DNA of 64,000 nucleotides from Aldehydirespirator sp965204415 (GTDB taxonomy: Bacteria > Actinomycetota > Acidimicrobiia > Acidimicrobiales > Aldehydirespiratoraceae), in the NCBI GenBank assembly GCA_965204415.1, contig CBDBEL010000004.1, forward strand, positions 124,001 to 188,000, given 5' to 3'. Every line of letters begins with the position of its first letter. Position 1 is the stretch's first letter. A program made the translations under genes and the position numbers. Positions 42,741 through 50,884 of the stretch are shown one piece after another. Under the pieces are notes generated by a model, which was not told where the DNA came from, did not search any database, and worked only from the letters and a program-made list of their open reading frames with translations.

Positions 42741-42824
42741 GCCCGGGTGGCGCAACTGGCAGACGCGGCCCGCTTAAAACGGGCTGCCCTAACGGGCATG
42801 TGGGTTCGAGTCCCACCCCGGGCA
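42741..42824 (+). tRNA. tRNA-Leu (anticodon TAA)
   Basis: An 84-nt class II tRNA. Acceptor GCCCGGG pairs with CCCGGGC (42817-42823), discriminator A. The anticodon stem GCCCG/CGGGC encloses CTTAAAA (anticodon TAA). A long variable arm (TGCCCTAACGGGCA) and the T arm GTGGG-TTCGAGT-CCCAC follow. CCA is not encoded. I saw no duplicated 3' end that would mark integration. Confidence 0.96.
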
Positions 42825-42858
42825 CGGCATCACATCGTCGCTGTTGAAGGAGGGCCTG

Positions 42859-43728
42859 ATGGCTGATTGTGCGTTCGTTGGGCTGGGAGTGATGGGCTAC
42901 CCGATGGCTGGCCACCTTGTCGCGGCCGGCCATGATGTGACCGTCTACAACCGTACGGCAGCCCGGGCTGAGGCCTGGGTGGGCGAGCATGGTGGGACGG
43001 CTGCTCCCACGCCGGCCGGAGCGGCCGCCGGCGCCGAGTTCGTGTTCGTGTGTGTGGGCAACGACGACGACGTTCGCTCGGTGACTCTCGGTCCCGGTGG
43101 AGTGCTCGAGTCGATGGCGGCCGGGTCGGTGCTGGTCGACCACACCACCGCTTCGGCCGACCTTGCCCAGGAGTTGCATGCCGCCGCGGGCGCAAGGGGA
43201 GTGGGATTCGTGGACGCTCCCATCTCCGGGGGCCAGGCCGGGGCCGAGAACGGGATGCTCACCGTGATGTGTGGCGGCGATCAGGCCGACTTCGACCGGG
43301 CCGAGCCGGTGATCGACTCCTACGCCAAGGCGGTGACGCTGCTGGGCGGGCCCGGAAGCGGCCAACGGACCAAGATGGTCAACCAGATCTGCATTGCGGG
43401 CCTGGTCCAGGGGCTGGCCGAGGGGATCGACTTCGCCCGCCGGTCCGGGCTCGACGTCGAGCAGGTGGTCGACACCATCTCCCAGGGAGCGGCAGGATCG
43501 TGGCAGATGGCCAACCGGGGGGTGACCATGGCCCGCCGCGAGTTCGACTTCGGCTTCGCCCTCGACTGGATGCGCAAGGATCTCGCCATCTGCTTCGCCG
43601 AGGCCGAGCGGGTCGGCGCCACCCTGCCGGTCACCGCGGTGATCGACCAGTTCTACGCCCGCCTCCAGCGCCAGGGCCGCGGCCGCTGGGACACCAGCTC
43701 CCTGATCGAGTTGCTGGTGGACGACTGA
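42859..43728 (+). CDS. NAD(P)-dependent beta-hydroxyacid dehydrogenase (3-hydroxyisobutyrate dehydrogenase family)
   Basis: A 289-residue enzyme. The N-terminal Rossmann fold has FVGLGVMGYPMAGHLVAAGH and VTVYNRT. The substrate-binding signature FVDAPISGGQAGAENG and the catalytic Lys of GSGQRTKMVNQICIAG follow. The C-terminal helical domain has FALDWMRKDL. AAGGAGGG precedes ATG 42859. Members oxidise 3-hydroxyisobutyrate, tartronate semialdehyde, glyoxylate and similar compounds; the exact substrate cannot be assigned. Confidence 0.92.
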   Translation: MADCAFVGLGVMGYPMAGHLVAAGHDVTVYNRTAARAEAWVGEHGGTAAPTPAGAAAGAEFVFVCVGNDDDVRSVTLGPGGVLESMAAGSVLVDHTTASADLAQELHAAAGARGVGFVDAPISGGQAGAENGMLTVMCGGDQADFDRAEPVIDSYAKAVTLLGGPGSGQRTKMVNQICIAGLVQGLAEGIDFARRSGLDVEQVVDTISQGAAGSWQMANRGVTMARREFDFGFALDWMRKDLAICFAEAERVGATLPVTAVIDQFYARLQRQGRGRWDTSSLIELLVDD

Positions 43729-43734
43729 ACGGTC

Positions 43735-45291
43735 ATGGGGCCGGGGCTCCGAGCTGCTGTTGGCCATAGCGGCCGCGGTGGCTTGGATCCTGTTGCCGGC
43801 TGGGTTCGGCGCCTGCCTCGGCTGGCGGTCTGCACTGTGCTGACCGTTGCGCTGGTGGCTTGTGCTGATGGGAGTGAGGACTCAGGTTCCGACGTCGGCT
43901 CTGGTTCGAGCCTGGGCTCGGCTTCGGATGATGGTTCCAGTGCTGACGTCGGCTCCGAGCCGGAGTCGTCGCCGACTCTGGACGCAGGACTGGCAGAGGA
44001 TGGGCAGCGGTTGGAGGACGAGGGTCTGCCAGGGGATGAGCAGCGGGCAGAGGACGGTGTGCTGGCAGGGGATGAGCATCTACCAGCGGACGAGCAGCGG
44101 GCAGAGAACCAGGGGCAGTCGGCAGACGAGCAGCGGATAGAAGGCGAGTCGCAGCCGGAGGACGAGCAGCAGGCCAAGGACGCGGCGCAGGACAAGGACG
44201 AGGGGCAGGACAAGGACGAGGGGCAGGACAAGGACGAGGGGCAGGACAAGGACGAGGGGCAGGACAAGGACGAGGGGCTGGCAGAGGACGCGGCGCAGGA
44301 CAAGGACGCGGCGCAGGACAAGGACGCGGCGCAGGACAAGGACGCGGCGCAGGACAAGGACGACGGGCAGGCGCAGGCTGAGGACGAGCAGTGGTCGGAG
44401 GACAAGGGCTCGGGCGAGGGCGGCGTGGTGGAGCGGACGGCCTGGATGGTGGAGGAAGCTGGCGGCGAGGTCGTCTACGTCCACCACCCTGGACGGGGCG
44501 ACCGCACGGTCTTAGGGCTGCCGGTGGAGTTCGTGGACGGCGAGACGCCGCTGATCGTCTCCCTTCACGGTTACGCAGGAGACTCCGTCTACCATTCCGC
44601 GTACCTGCCGCTTCATGAGCGGATGAACGCTGCCGGGTTCGCTCTACTGCTTCCCAACGCGCTACCCGACGGCGCCGGACACCCCGCCTGGAATCCGACT
44701 GACCGATGCTGCGACGGCGGCAAAGCCGGCGAGGACGACGTCGCCTACCTGACCGAGCTGGTAGCGAACGCATCGAGCTACAGGAACTTCGGTCCGGTGT
44801 ACTTCTTCGGCTACTCCAACGGCGGGTTCATGTCGTATCACATGGCCTGCAGGGCTCTCGCCGGCCTTCGCGCCGTGGCGAGCTTGGCCGGGACGAGCTA
44901 CCTGGAGGACTCGAGCTGCGACGGCGCACCGCCGGTGTCGGTGCTGCACATCCACGGTACGGACGACAACGTGATCTTGTACGGGGGCGAGGAGGCCGAG
45001 CCGGATCCCGGGAGCGGCGACGAGCGAGCCTTCTACGCATCGGCCGAGGACATGGTGACGCGCTGGAGCCGCCGGGCCGGCTGCGACTGGTCCGAGCAGG
45101 CCCAGCCCCATGCCCGCCTCGACCTCGATCAATCCGTGCCGGGCTCGGAGACGCGGGTGTTCCGGCCGGAGTCGGACTGCGCCGAGGGGATCAGCGTCGA
45201 GCTCTGGGCAGGCGTGGACAGCAGCCACGGGCCGAGCTACGGCGGCGCCTTCATGGACGCGCTGCTCGACTGGCTCCTGTCGCAGACGTAG
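43735..45291 (+). CDS. Secreted esterase lipoprotein (PHB depolymerase/feruloyl esterase-like) with acidic repeat linker
   Basis: A 518-residue lipoprotein. The signal segment LAVCTVLTVALVAC ends in a lipobox at about residue 43. Residues 45-235 are a low-complexity acidic linker with ten tandem hexapeptides (QDKDEG then QDKDAA). The C-terminal alpha/beta hydrolase resembles LpqC/PHB-depolymerase family esterases: LIVSLHGYAGD, nucleophile GYSNGGFMSYHMAC, Asp in HIHGTDDN and His in DSSHGPSYGG. The Cys pairs (DRCCDGG, SSCDG) suit an exported protein. It likely releases acyl groups from polyesters or plant-type esters outside the cell; substrate unknown. Confidence 0.85.
   Translation: MGPGLRAAVGHSGRGGLDPVAGWVRRLPRLAVCTVLTVALVACADGSEDSGSDVGSGSSLGSASDDGSSADVGSEPESSPTLDAGLAEDGQRLEDEGLPGDEQRAEDGVLAGDEHLPADEQRAENQGQSADEQRIEGESQPEDEQQAKDAAQDKDEGQDKDEGQDKDEGQDKDEGQDKDEGLAEDAAQDKDAAQDKDAAQDKDAAQDKDDGQAQAEDEQWSEDKGSGEGGVVERTAWMVEEAGGEVVYVHHPGRGDRTVLGLPVEFVDGETPLIVSLHGYAGDSVYHSAYLPLHERMNAAGFALLLPNALPDGAGHPAWNPTDRCCDGGKAGEDDVAYLTELVANASSYRNFGPVYFFGYSNGGFMSYHMACRALAGLRAVASLAGTSYLEDSSCDGAPPVSVLHIHGTDDNVILYGGEEAEPDPGSGDERAFYASAEDMVTRWSRRAGCDWSEQAQPHARLDLDQSVPGSETRVFRPESDCAEGISVELWAGVDSSHGPSYGGAFMDALLDWLLSQT
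44188..44367 (+). repeat. Ten 18-bp tandem units in the esterase lipoprotein gene
   Basis: Five copies of CAGGACAAGGACGAGGGG (44188-44277), one diverged unit (44278-44295), three of CAGGACAAGGACGCGGCG (44296-44349) and one variant (44350-44367). All are in frame and encode the QDKDEG/QDKDAA linker. The 18-bp period equals that of the ftsB start repeats. Confidence 0.95.
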
Positions 45292-45325
45292 CGGTGAGAG
45301 GGCTGCTGGCCGACGCCAAGCGCAG

Positions 45326-45919
45326 CTAGCCGGCCGCCGCGAAGTTGGCGGAGGCGAACTCCCAGTTGATGAGGTGCTCGACGAAAGCGTCGACGTAGGC
45401 GGGCCGGGCGTTCTGGTAGTCGAGGTAGTAGGCGTGCTCCCACACGTCGATGGTGAGCAGGGCCCGCCGGCCGTGGCGCAGCGGCGTGTCGGCGTCGTCG
45501 GTGTTGACGATGCTCAAGCCCCCGGCATCCGACACCAGCCAGGTCCAGCCGGAGGCGAAGTTCCCCACCGCGGCCGCCGCGAACTCGGCGTTGAAGGCGT
45601 CCAGTGAGCCGAAGCCTCGCTCCAGCGCGGCCAGCAGCTCGCCGGACGGCGACTCAACCCGGTCCGGGCTCATCGAGTCCCAGTAGAAGGCGTGGTTCCA
45701 GGCCTGGGCCGCACAGTTGAACAGCGCCGACGGCACGTCGGCGGCCGCCACGATCTCCTCCAGCGCGGCGTCGGCATGAGGCGTCCCGGCGATGGTCCGG
45801 TTGACGCTGGCCACGTAGCCGGCGTGATGCCGGCCGTAGTGGAAGCTCATGGTGCGCTCGGAGATGTGGGGCGCCAGCCCATCGAGCGGGTAGGGCAGGG
45901 GGGCATGCTCGATAGTCAT
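45326..45919 (-). CDS. Superoxide dismutase, Fe/Mn family
   Basis: A 197-residue cytoplasmic SOD (no signal peptide). All four metal ligands are in place: H27 (SFHYGRHH), H76 (AWNHAFYW), D158 and H162 (TIDVWEHAYYLDY). The gateway Tyr follows in HYGRHHAGY. Gln72 in AAQAWNH is the iron-type position of the active-site glutamine, favouring Fe or cambialistic use. The metal preference remains an inference. It is convergent with the esterase gene; the region after its start (45920-46057) holds the SMP-30 stop repeats. Confidence 0.95.
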   Translation of the reverse strand: MTIEHAPLPYPLDGLAPHISERTMSFHYGRHHAGYVASVNRTIAGTPHADAALEEIVAAADVPSALFNCAAQAWNHAFYWDSMSPDRVESPSGELLAALERGFGSLDAFNAEFAAAAVGNFASGWTWLVSDAGGLSIVNTDDADTPLRHGRRALLTIDVWEHAYYLDYQNARPAYVDAFVEHLINWEFASANFAAAG

Positions 45920-45984
45920 CGCAGGCGCGCCCTTTCAGAGGAGGAACCGGGGGTGCCTCGAATATACGCCGGGCCGGCGATCAA

Positions 45985-46073
45985 CCGGCGAACAGGCGGC
46001 GGTCACCCGGCGAACAGGCGGCGGTCACCCGGCGAACAGGCGGCGGTCAATCGGTGATCAACCGGCGAACAGG
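45985..46073 (-). repeat. Tandem copies of the SMP-30 gene's stop-codon region
   Basis: CCGGCGAACAGG occurs at 45985, 46007, 46029 and 46062 on the + strand (spacing 22, 22 and 33). On the gene strand this is CTGTTCGCCGG followed by a TGA: the native stop (46058-46060) and three downstream copies of the LFAG-stop end. Confidence 0.9.
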
Positions 46074-46936
46074 TTGGTGGGAAGGCCCACCGCGTCGACG
46101 TCGGCCGCGAACAGCGCCCCCGAGTTGAGCTCGCCCTCGGTGTCGACGCCCGCGAGCGATTCGGCCGCGGTGGTGATGTAGAGGGTGTCGAGGTCGGGGC
46201 CGCCGAAGCAGCAGCAGGTGGTCTGGGGCGCGCCGGGGGTGGCCACCGTTTCGAGTTTCTCGCCGCTGGGGGAGAAGCGCTGCACACCGAATCCACCGAA
46301 CATCGCCACCCACAGGCACCCGTCGGCGTCCACGGTCATCCCGTCGGGCCCGCCGGTGCTGCCGTCGAAGGCCACGAACGGCCGCCTTCCCTCGATCTCG
46401 CCGGTGCCCGGGTCGTAGTCGAACTGGTCCACCCGGAATGTCAGCGTGTCGATGTAGTACATCGTGGACTGGTCCGGGCTCCAGCCGATGCCGTTGGAGA
46501 TCATCACGTCGGACAGCACTCGCCATGCCGTGCCGTCGCCGTGCACCCGGTGCAGCCCGGCGACCGGGGAGCCGGGTTCGGTATGGCTCATCGTGCCCTG
46601 GAACAGCCGTCCCGCCGGGTCGACCGCTCCGTCGTTGGCCCGGTTCGACTCGGGCTCGCCGGGCAGCTCGATGACGGACTCGATGGCACCCACCCTGTCG
46701 GTGAGCGTCACCGTGTTGCCGAGGCCCAGGGCGAGCCCGCCGCCGGCTCGGAGCGCGGCGTTGCCCACGGGCTCGGTGTAGCTCCACACCGACACCGGCT
46801 GGCCCGAGAGGTGGTCGAAGCGGTGCACGGCCTGTCCGTAGACGTCCACCCACACGAGCAGGTTCTCGATCGGCGACCACACGCATCCCTCGCCCAGAGC
46901 GGCCTCGGCGGCATGCACGACTTCAGCGTCAATCAT
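46058..46936 (-). CDS. SMP-30/gluconolactonase family protein
   Basis: A 292-residue six-bladed beta-propeller lactonase. Family marks: LGEGCVWSPIENLLVWVD (N-terminal metal Glu), SNRANDGAVDPAGRLFQGTM (Asn/Asp metal ligand), SNGIGWSPDQSTMYYIDT and GGPDGMTVDADGCLWVAMFGG. It probably hydrolyses a sugar or other lactone. A strong AGGAGG ribosome binding site precedes ATG 46936. Upstream, in the 352-nt gap, lies dispersed repeat D. The gene diverges from the amidohydrolase-sulfatase operon and may share its regulation. Confidence 0.9.
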   Translation of the reverse strand: MIDAEVVHAAEAALGEGCVWSPIENLLVWVDVYGQAVHRFDHLSGQPVSVWSYTEPVGNAALRAGGGLALGLGNTVTLTDRVGAIESVIELPGEPESNRANDGAVDPAGRLFQGTMSHTEPGSPVAGLHRVHGDGTAWRVLSDVMISNGIGWSPDQSTMYYIDTLTFRVDQFDYDPGTGEIEGRRPFVAFDGSTGGPDGMTVDADGCLWVAMFGGFGVQRFSPSGEKLETVATPGAPQTTCCCFGGPDLDTLYITTAAESLAGVDTEGELNSGALFAADVDAVGLPTNLFAG

Positions 46937-46956
46937 CTCGACCTCCTGATCCCGGG

Positions 46957-47080
46957 CTAAGAGGCCGAGCCAATGGGCACGCGAGTTTGGCCCATACGGG
47001 CGAGGCCGTGGCCCGAGCGGCCCGTGAGCGCAGCGAACAAGAGCGGGAAACACACCGCCGCAACGCGACGCGCTTGTCCC
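46957..47080 (+). repeat. Dispersed repeat copy D
   Basis: Starts CTAAGAGGCCGAGCC, includes GGCCCATACGGGCGAGGCC and GGCCCGAGCGGCCCGTGAGC, then GCGCAGCGAACAAGAGCGGG and AAACACACCGCCGCAACGCG. It occupies much of the 352-nt divergent gap 46937-47288 between the SMP-30 and amidohydrolase genes. The remainder (47081-47288) shows no other feature apart from GGAG before ATG 47289. Confidence 0.85.
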
Positions 47081-47288
47081 TACCAAGGCATGCTGCAAGG
47101 CCGACGACTGCATCCACGTCGAAGCGGGTGCGCACTTCGACCGAATCCATGGCGGCTCCCATCCGTCCGGGACGCGGCCAGCGTACACTTCGGCGCATCA
47201 GCCGATGCGAGGTGACCCGACAAGGCGGCCGGGCAGCAAGCGATTCGGCCCCCGGGGCGGCGGGCGCCGTGGCGAGGAGCACCAACGG

Positions 47289-48500
47289 ATGAGCGAGTCC
47301 ACAGACAGCGCAGGCGAGCGTTACACGATCATCTCGTCGGACTGCCACGCGGGCGGCAACATGGCCGCCTACGAGGAGTACCTCGACCCGGCATGGCGCG
47401 ACGAGTTCAAGGCGTGGCGCGGCGCCTACCGCAACCCCTACCGGGACCTTCAGGACGACAGCCGGTCCCGCAACTGGGACGACGACAGGCGCCTCTCCGA
47501 GCAGTACGCCGACGGGATCGTGGCCGAGATCACCTTCCCGAACACCGTCCCGCCCTTCTACCCGACGGGCGCGCTGGTGGCCCGCCCCCCGTCTGACCGG
47601 GCCGACTACGAGCGCCGCTTCGCCGGCATCTCCTGCCACAACCGCTGGCTGCGGGACTGGTGCGCCCGCTACCCCGACCAGCGCCGGGGGCTGCCCCAGA
47701 TCTTCGCCGAAGACCTCGACGACGCAGTGGCGACCCTCGAGTGGGCCGCCGCGGAGGGGTTCCGCAGCTTCCTGCTGCCCCACATCCCGCCCGACAGCGA
47801 CCTGCCCGGCTACTGGGACCCCCGATGGGACCGGCTGTGGGCGGCGGCCTCCGACCTCGACCTGATCATGACCCAGCACGGCGGCAACGGCGGCCCCGAC
47901 TACGGCAAGGCCCCCGCAGCCGGGGTGATCTTCTTGATGGAGGTGCCGTTCTACGCCCACCGCAACCTGGCCCACCTGATCATGTCGGGGGTGTTCGAGC
48001 GGTTCCCGAAGCTCCGCTACGTGATGACCGAGCAGGGCGTGGCCTGGCTGGTGGAGGAGCTGCGCCGCATGGACGGCTACCACCGCCAGATGCGCGCCGG
48101 CCGGGTCGGCGAGCTCGGCTTCGCAGCCGACATCGTGCTGCCGCTCAAACCGTCGGAGTACTTCGACCGCAACGTCTGGATCGGGGCCAGCTTCCCGTCG
48201 CCGGGCGAGGCCGAGGCCATCCGCAAGGTGGGAGTGCACAAGGTGATGTGGGGCAGCGACTACCCCCACCACGAGGGCACCTACCCCTACTCGCTGGAGA
48301 GCCTGCAGCGGGCCTTCAGCGACTGGAGCACCGCCGACATGCGAGCCGTCCTGGGCGCCAACGCGGCCGAGCTCTACCGCTTCGACCTCGGCCGGCTCGC
48401 CCCTCTGGCCGCGGCGCACGGTCCCACCGTCGAGCAGGTGGCCACACCGCTGGCGGAGATCCCGGCCAAGGCAACCAGCCCCGCCTTCTTCAAGCCGTGA
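47289..48500 (+). CDS. Amidohydrolase family 2 (metal-dependent TIM-barrel) protein
   Basis: A 403-residue amidohydrolase of the ACMSD/Amidohydro_2 group. The N-terminal IISSDCHAGG supplies the first metal-binding His after Asp. FLLPHIPPDSDLPGYWDPRWDRLW follows, then MTQHGGNGGPDY, HLIMSGVFERFPKLRYVMTEQG and the catalytic Asp of VMWGSDYPHHEG. Members act as hydrolases or decarboxylases. GGAG lies about 10 nt before ATG 47289. Its TGA overlaps the GTG of the sulfatase gene, so they are one operon. Confidence 0.9.
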   Translation: MSESTDSAGERYTIISSDCHAGGNMAAYEEYLDPAWRDEFKAWRGAYRNPYRDLQDDSRSRNWDDDRRLSEQYADGIVAEITFPNTVPPFYPTGALVARPPSDRADYERRFAGISCHNRWLRDWCARYPDQRRGLPQIFAEDLDDAVATLEWAAAEGFRSFLLPHIPPDSDLPGYWDPRWDRLWAAASDLDLIMTQHGGNGGPDYGKAPAAGVIFLMEVPFYAHRNLAHLIMSGVFERFPKLRYVMTEQGVAWLVEELRRMDGYHRQMRAGRVGELGFAADIVLPLKPSEYFDRNVWIGASFPSPGEAEAIRKVGVHKVMWGSDYPHHEGTYPYSLESLQRAFSDWSTADMRAVLGANAAELYRFDLGRLAPLAAAHGPTVEQVATPLAEIPAKATSPAFFKP

Positions 48501-50860
48501 CAGGGGCCTCCTCGGGGGCCGAGAGCCCCGCTGCTGTGGATCCGACCGCGCCGTACGCGGGCTTCGAGGGCACCGTCGGCAGGATCTTCTCCACTTCGGA
48601 GCCCCACTGGCCCAAGCCCCCGACGGCCCCCGACGGCGCTCCCAACGTGATCGTGATGATGGCCGACGACCTCGGCTACTCCGATCTCGGCTGCTACGGC
48701 TCCGAGATCGACACGTCCGAGCTGGACCGCTTGGCCGCCGAGGGCCTGCGCTACACCGACTTCCACGTCAACCCGATGTGCTCGCCGACGCGGGCCTCGC
48801 TGCTGACCGGGCTCAACCACCACATGGCGGGCATGGCCCAGGTGGCCCACAGCGACCCTGGATTCCCGGGCTACAGCCACGAGCTGCGAGACAACGCGGT
48901 GACCATGTCCGAGACGTTCCGCGACGCGGGCTGGGCCACGTTCATGCTCGGGAAGTGGCATCTCACCAAGGACGCCCACCTCAGCGACGGCGCCCCCAAG
49001 GCCAGCTGGCCCCTCCAGCGGGGCTTCGACCGCTACTACGGGATCCTCGACGCCTTCACCAACTTCCACCACCCCCACCGCCTCTACGCCGACAACCATC
49101 ACATCGACGTCGACGGCTATCCGGACGGCTACTACTTCACCGACGACCTGACCGACCAGGCCATGCGGATGGTGGACGGGCTGCGGTCGTCGCATCCGAG
49201 CCGGCCGTTCTTCATGTACTTCTCCCACGGCGCGGTGCATGCCCCGCTGCAAGCGCCCGCGGCCGACATCGAGCGTTTCCGGGGCCGCTACGCCGCGGGC
49301 TGGGACGCGCTGAGACAGCAGCGGTTCGAGCGCCAGCAGGAGCTGGGCGTGGTGCCGCCCAACGCGGTGCTGCCGGCCCGCAACACCGAGGAGCTCCACG
49401 AGGTCGGCGGATGGGACGAGCTCGACGACCGCTCCAGGGAGCTGTTCGCCCGGTACATGGAGGTGTACGCGGGGATGGTCCACAACGTCGACCGCAACTT
49501 CGGCCGGCTGCGCCGCCACCTCGAGGCCATCGGGGAGTGGGACAACACCATCGTCATCTTCACCAGCGACAACGGCGGCTCCCGGGAGGGCCAGTACACC
49601 GGCACCTCGGCCTACTTCCGCACCCTGCTGACCCAGGTGCGCACCACCGACCTGGAGGTGGTCGACACCGACTACGAGCGCCTCGACCTGCTGGGCGGCC
49701 CCCGCACGCTGGCCCACTACCCGATGGGCTGGGCCATGGTGTCGTGCACGCCGTTCCGGCTCTACAAGATCAACACCCACCGGGGCGGCCACAGCGTCCC
49801 GTTCATCGTCAGCTGGCCGGCCCGGTTCAGGGCGGCCCGCGGCGCGCTGGCCGGAGGCGTGCGGACCCAGTACCAGCACGTGACCGACGTGTTCCCGACC
49901 CTGGCCGAGCTCTGCGGCGTGGCCGTGCCCGCGGCCCGTCACGGCGTGCCCGCGCCGGACCCGGCCGGGGCCAGCTTCGCGGCCACGATCGCGGACGAGG
50001 CCGCGCCGTCCACCCACCCCGAGCAGTACTACGAGAACTTCGGGCACCGCGGCTTCTACCGCGACGGCTGGTCGGTGGTGACCTGCCACCGTCCCCGGCG
50101 GGCGTTCAGCCAGGACCGCTGGGAGCTGCACAACCTGGCCGAGGACCCGACCGAGACCCGCGACCTTGCCGCCGAGCACCCGGACAAGCTGGCCGACATG
50201 CAGCAGGCCTGGGACCGGGCCGCCTGGGCCAATCAGGTCTACCCCCTGGACGAGGGCAACCAGCTGGTCAGGATCCTGCGCCCGCCGTGGTACGACGAGC
50301 TGGCGGCCACCACCACGCTCAGACCCGGAACGCCCACCCTGGAGCGCTGGCGGTCCCAGCAGCTGATCTTCCAGAAGAGCTTCGACATCGATGTGGCGCT
50401 GCGCTGGCTGCCGGGAGACGCCGGCGTGCTGGTGGCCCACGGCGACCAGGGCGGCGGCTACATGCTGTACGTGGAGGACGACCGGCTGCTGCTGGCCCAC
50501 AACGCCTACGGGGACATGACGGTGCTCGACTGCGGGCCCCTCGCCGAGGGAGCGTCGAGCGTGCGCCTGGCCATGGAGAATCCCGGCAACCTGGTGTGGA
50601 ACGCCGCCGTCAGCGTCGACGGCGAGGCGGCCGCGGAGGCGCCCGGGCTGGTGTCGCTCATGGCCATGGCCCCCTTCGAGGGCATCGACATCGGCATCGA
50701 CCGCCGCTCCCCCGTGAGCTGGGACGTCTACGAGCGCCACGGCCCGTTCCCGTACTCAGGCCGGCTTGATACGGTGACCTACCGCCCGGGCGACTTGGCC
50801 CCCGACGCCGGCGCCCTGTGGCTCGACTACATAAAGGCCAACGGAACCCGCTACGAATAG
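48497..50860 (+). CDS. Type I (formylglycine) sulfatase
   Basis: A 787-residue arylsulfatase family enzyme. The nucleotide-like metal start is NVIVMMADDLGYSDLGCYG. The modification motif is MCSPTRASLLTG, with Cys95 to be converted to formylglycine. LGKWHL, HGAVHAPL and TIVIFTSDNGGSREGQY give the other active-site groups. A 150-residue beta-rich C-terminal extension (from about VALRWLPGDAG) is present. No signal peptide is visible, so it looks cytoplasmic, which needs a formylglycine-generating enzyme in the same cell. It starts at GTG 48497 in the overlap with the amidohydrolase stop. Substrate unknown. Confidence 0.93.
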   Translation: MTGASSGAESPAAVDPTAPYAGFEGTVGRIFSTSEPHWPKPPTAPDGAPNVIVMMADDLGYSDLGCYGSEIDTSELDRLAAEGLRYTDFHVNPMCSPTRASLLTGLNHHMAGMAQVAHSDPGFPGYSHELRDNAVTMSETFRDAGWATFMLGKWHLTKDAHLSDGAPKASWPLQRGFDRYYGILDAFTNFHHPHRLYADNHHIDVDGYPDGYYFTDDLTDQAMRMVDGLRSSHPSRPFFMYFSHGAVHAPLQAPAADIERFRGRYAAGWDALRQQRFERQQELGVVPPNAVLPARNTEELHEVGGWDELDDRSRELFARYMEVYAGMVHNVDRNFGRLRRHLEAIGEWDNTIVIFTSDNGGSREGQYTGTSAYFRTLLTQVRTTDLEVVDTDYERLDLLGGPRTLAHYPMGWAMVSCTPFRLYKINTHRGGHSVPFIVSWPARFRAARGALAGGVRTQYQHVTDVFPTLAELCGVAVPAARHGVPAPDPAGASFAATIADEAAPSTHPEQYYENFGHRGFYRDGWSVVTCHRPRRAFSQDRWELHNLAEDPTETRDLAAEHPDKLADMQQAWDRAAWANQVYPLDEGNQLVRILRPPWYDELAATTTLRPGTPTLERWRSQQLIFQKSFDIDVALRWLPGDAGVLVAHGDQGGGYMLYVEDDRLLLAHNAYGDMTVLDCGPLAEGASSVRLAMENPGNLVWNAAVSVDGEAAAEAPGLVSLMAMAPFEGIDIGIDRRSPVSWDVYERHGPFPYSGRLDTVTYRPGDLAPDAGALWLDYIKANGTRYE

Positions 50861-50884
50861 TTGCAGGCGAGGGGGCAGGTAGCG

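Noticed and set aside
42741..42824. tRNA-Leu as an integration site for a genomic island
   Set aside because: No copy of the tRNA 3' end, integrase or compositional change was found nearby.
46930..47300. Dispersed repeat D as a riboswitch or structured leader for the flanking genes
   Set aside because: The same blocks appear inside a coding region and after unrelated genes in both orientations, which fits a repeat element better than a leader RNA.
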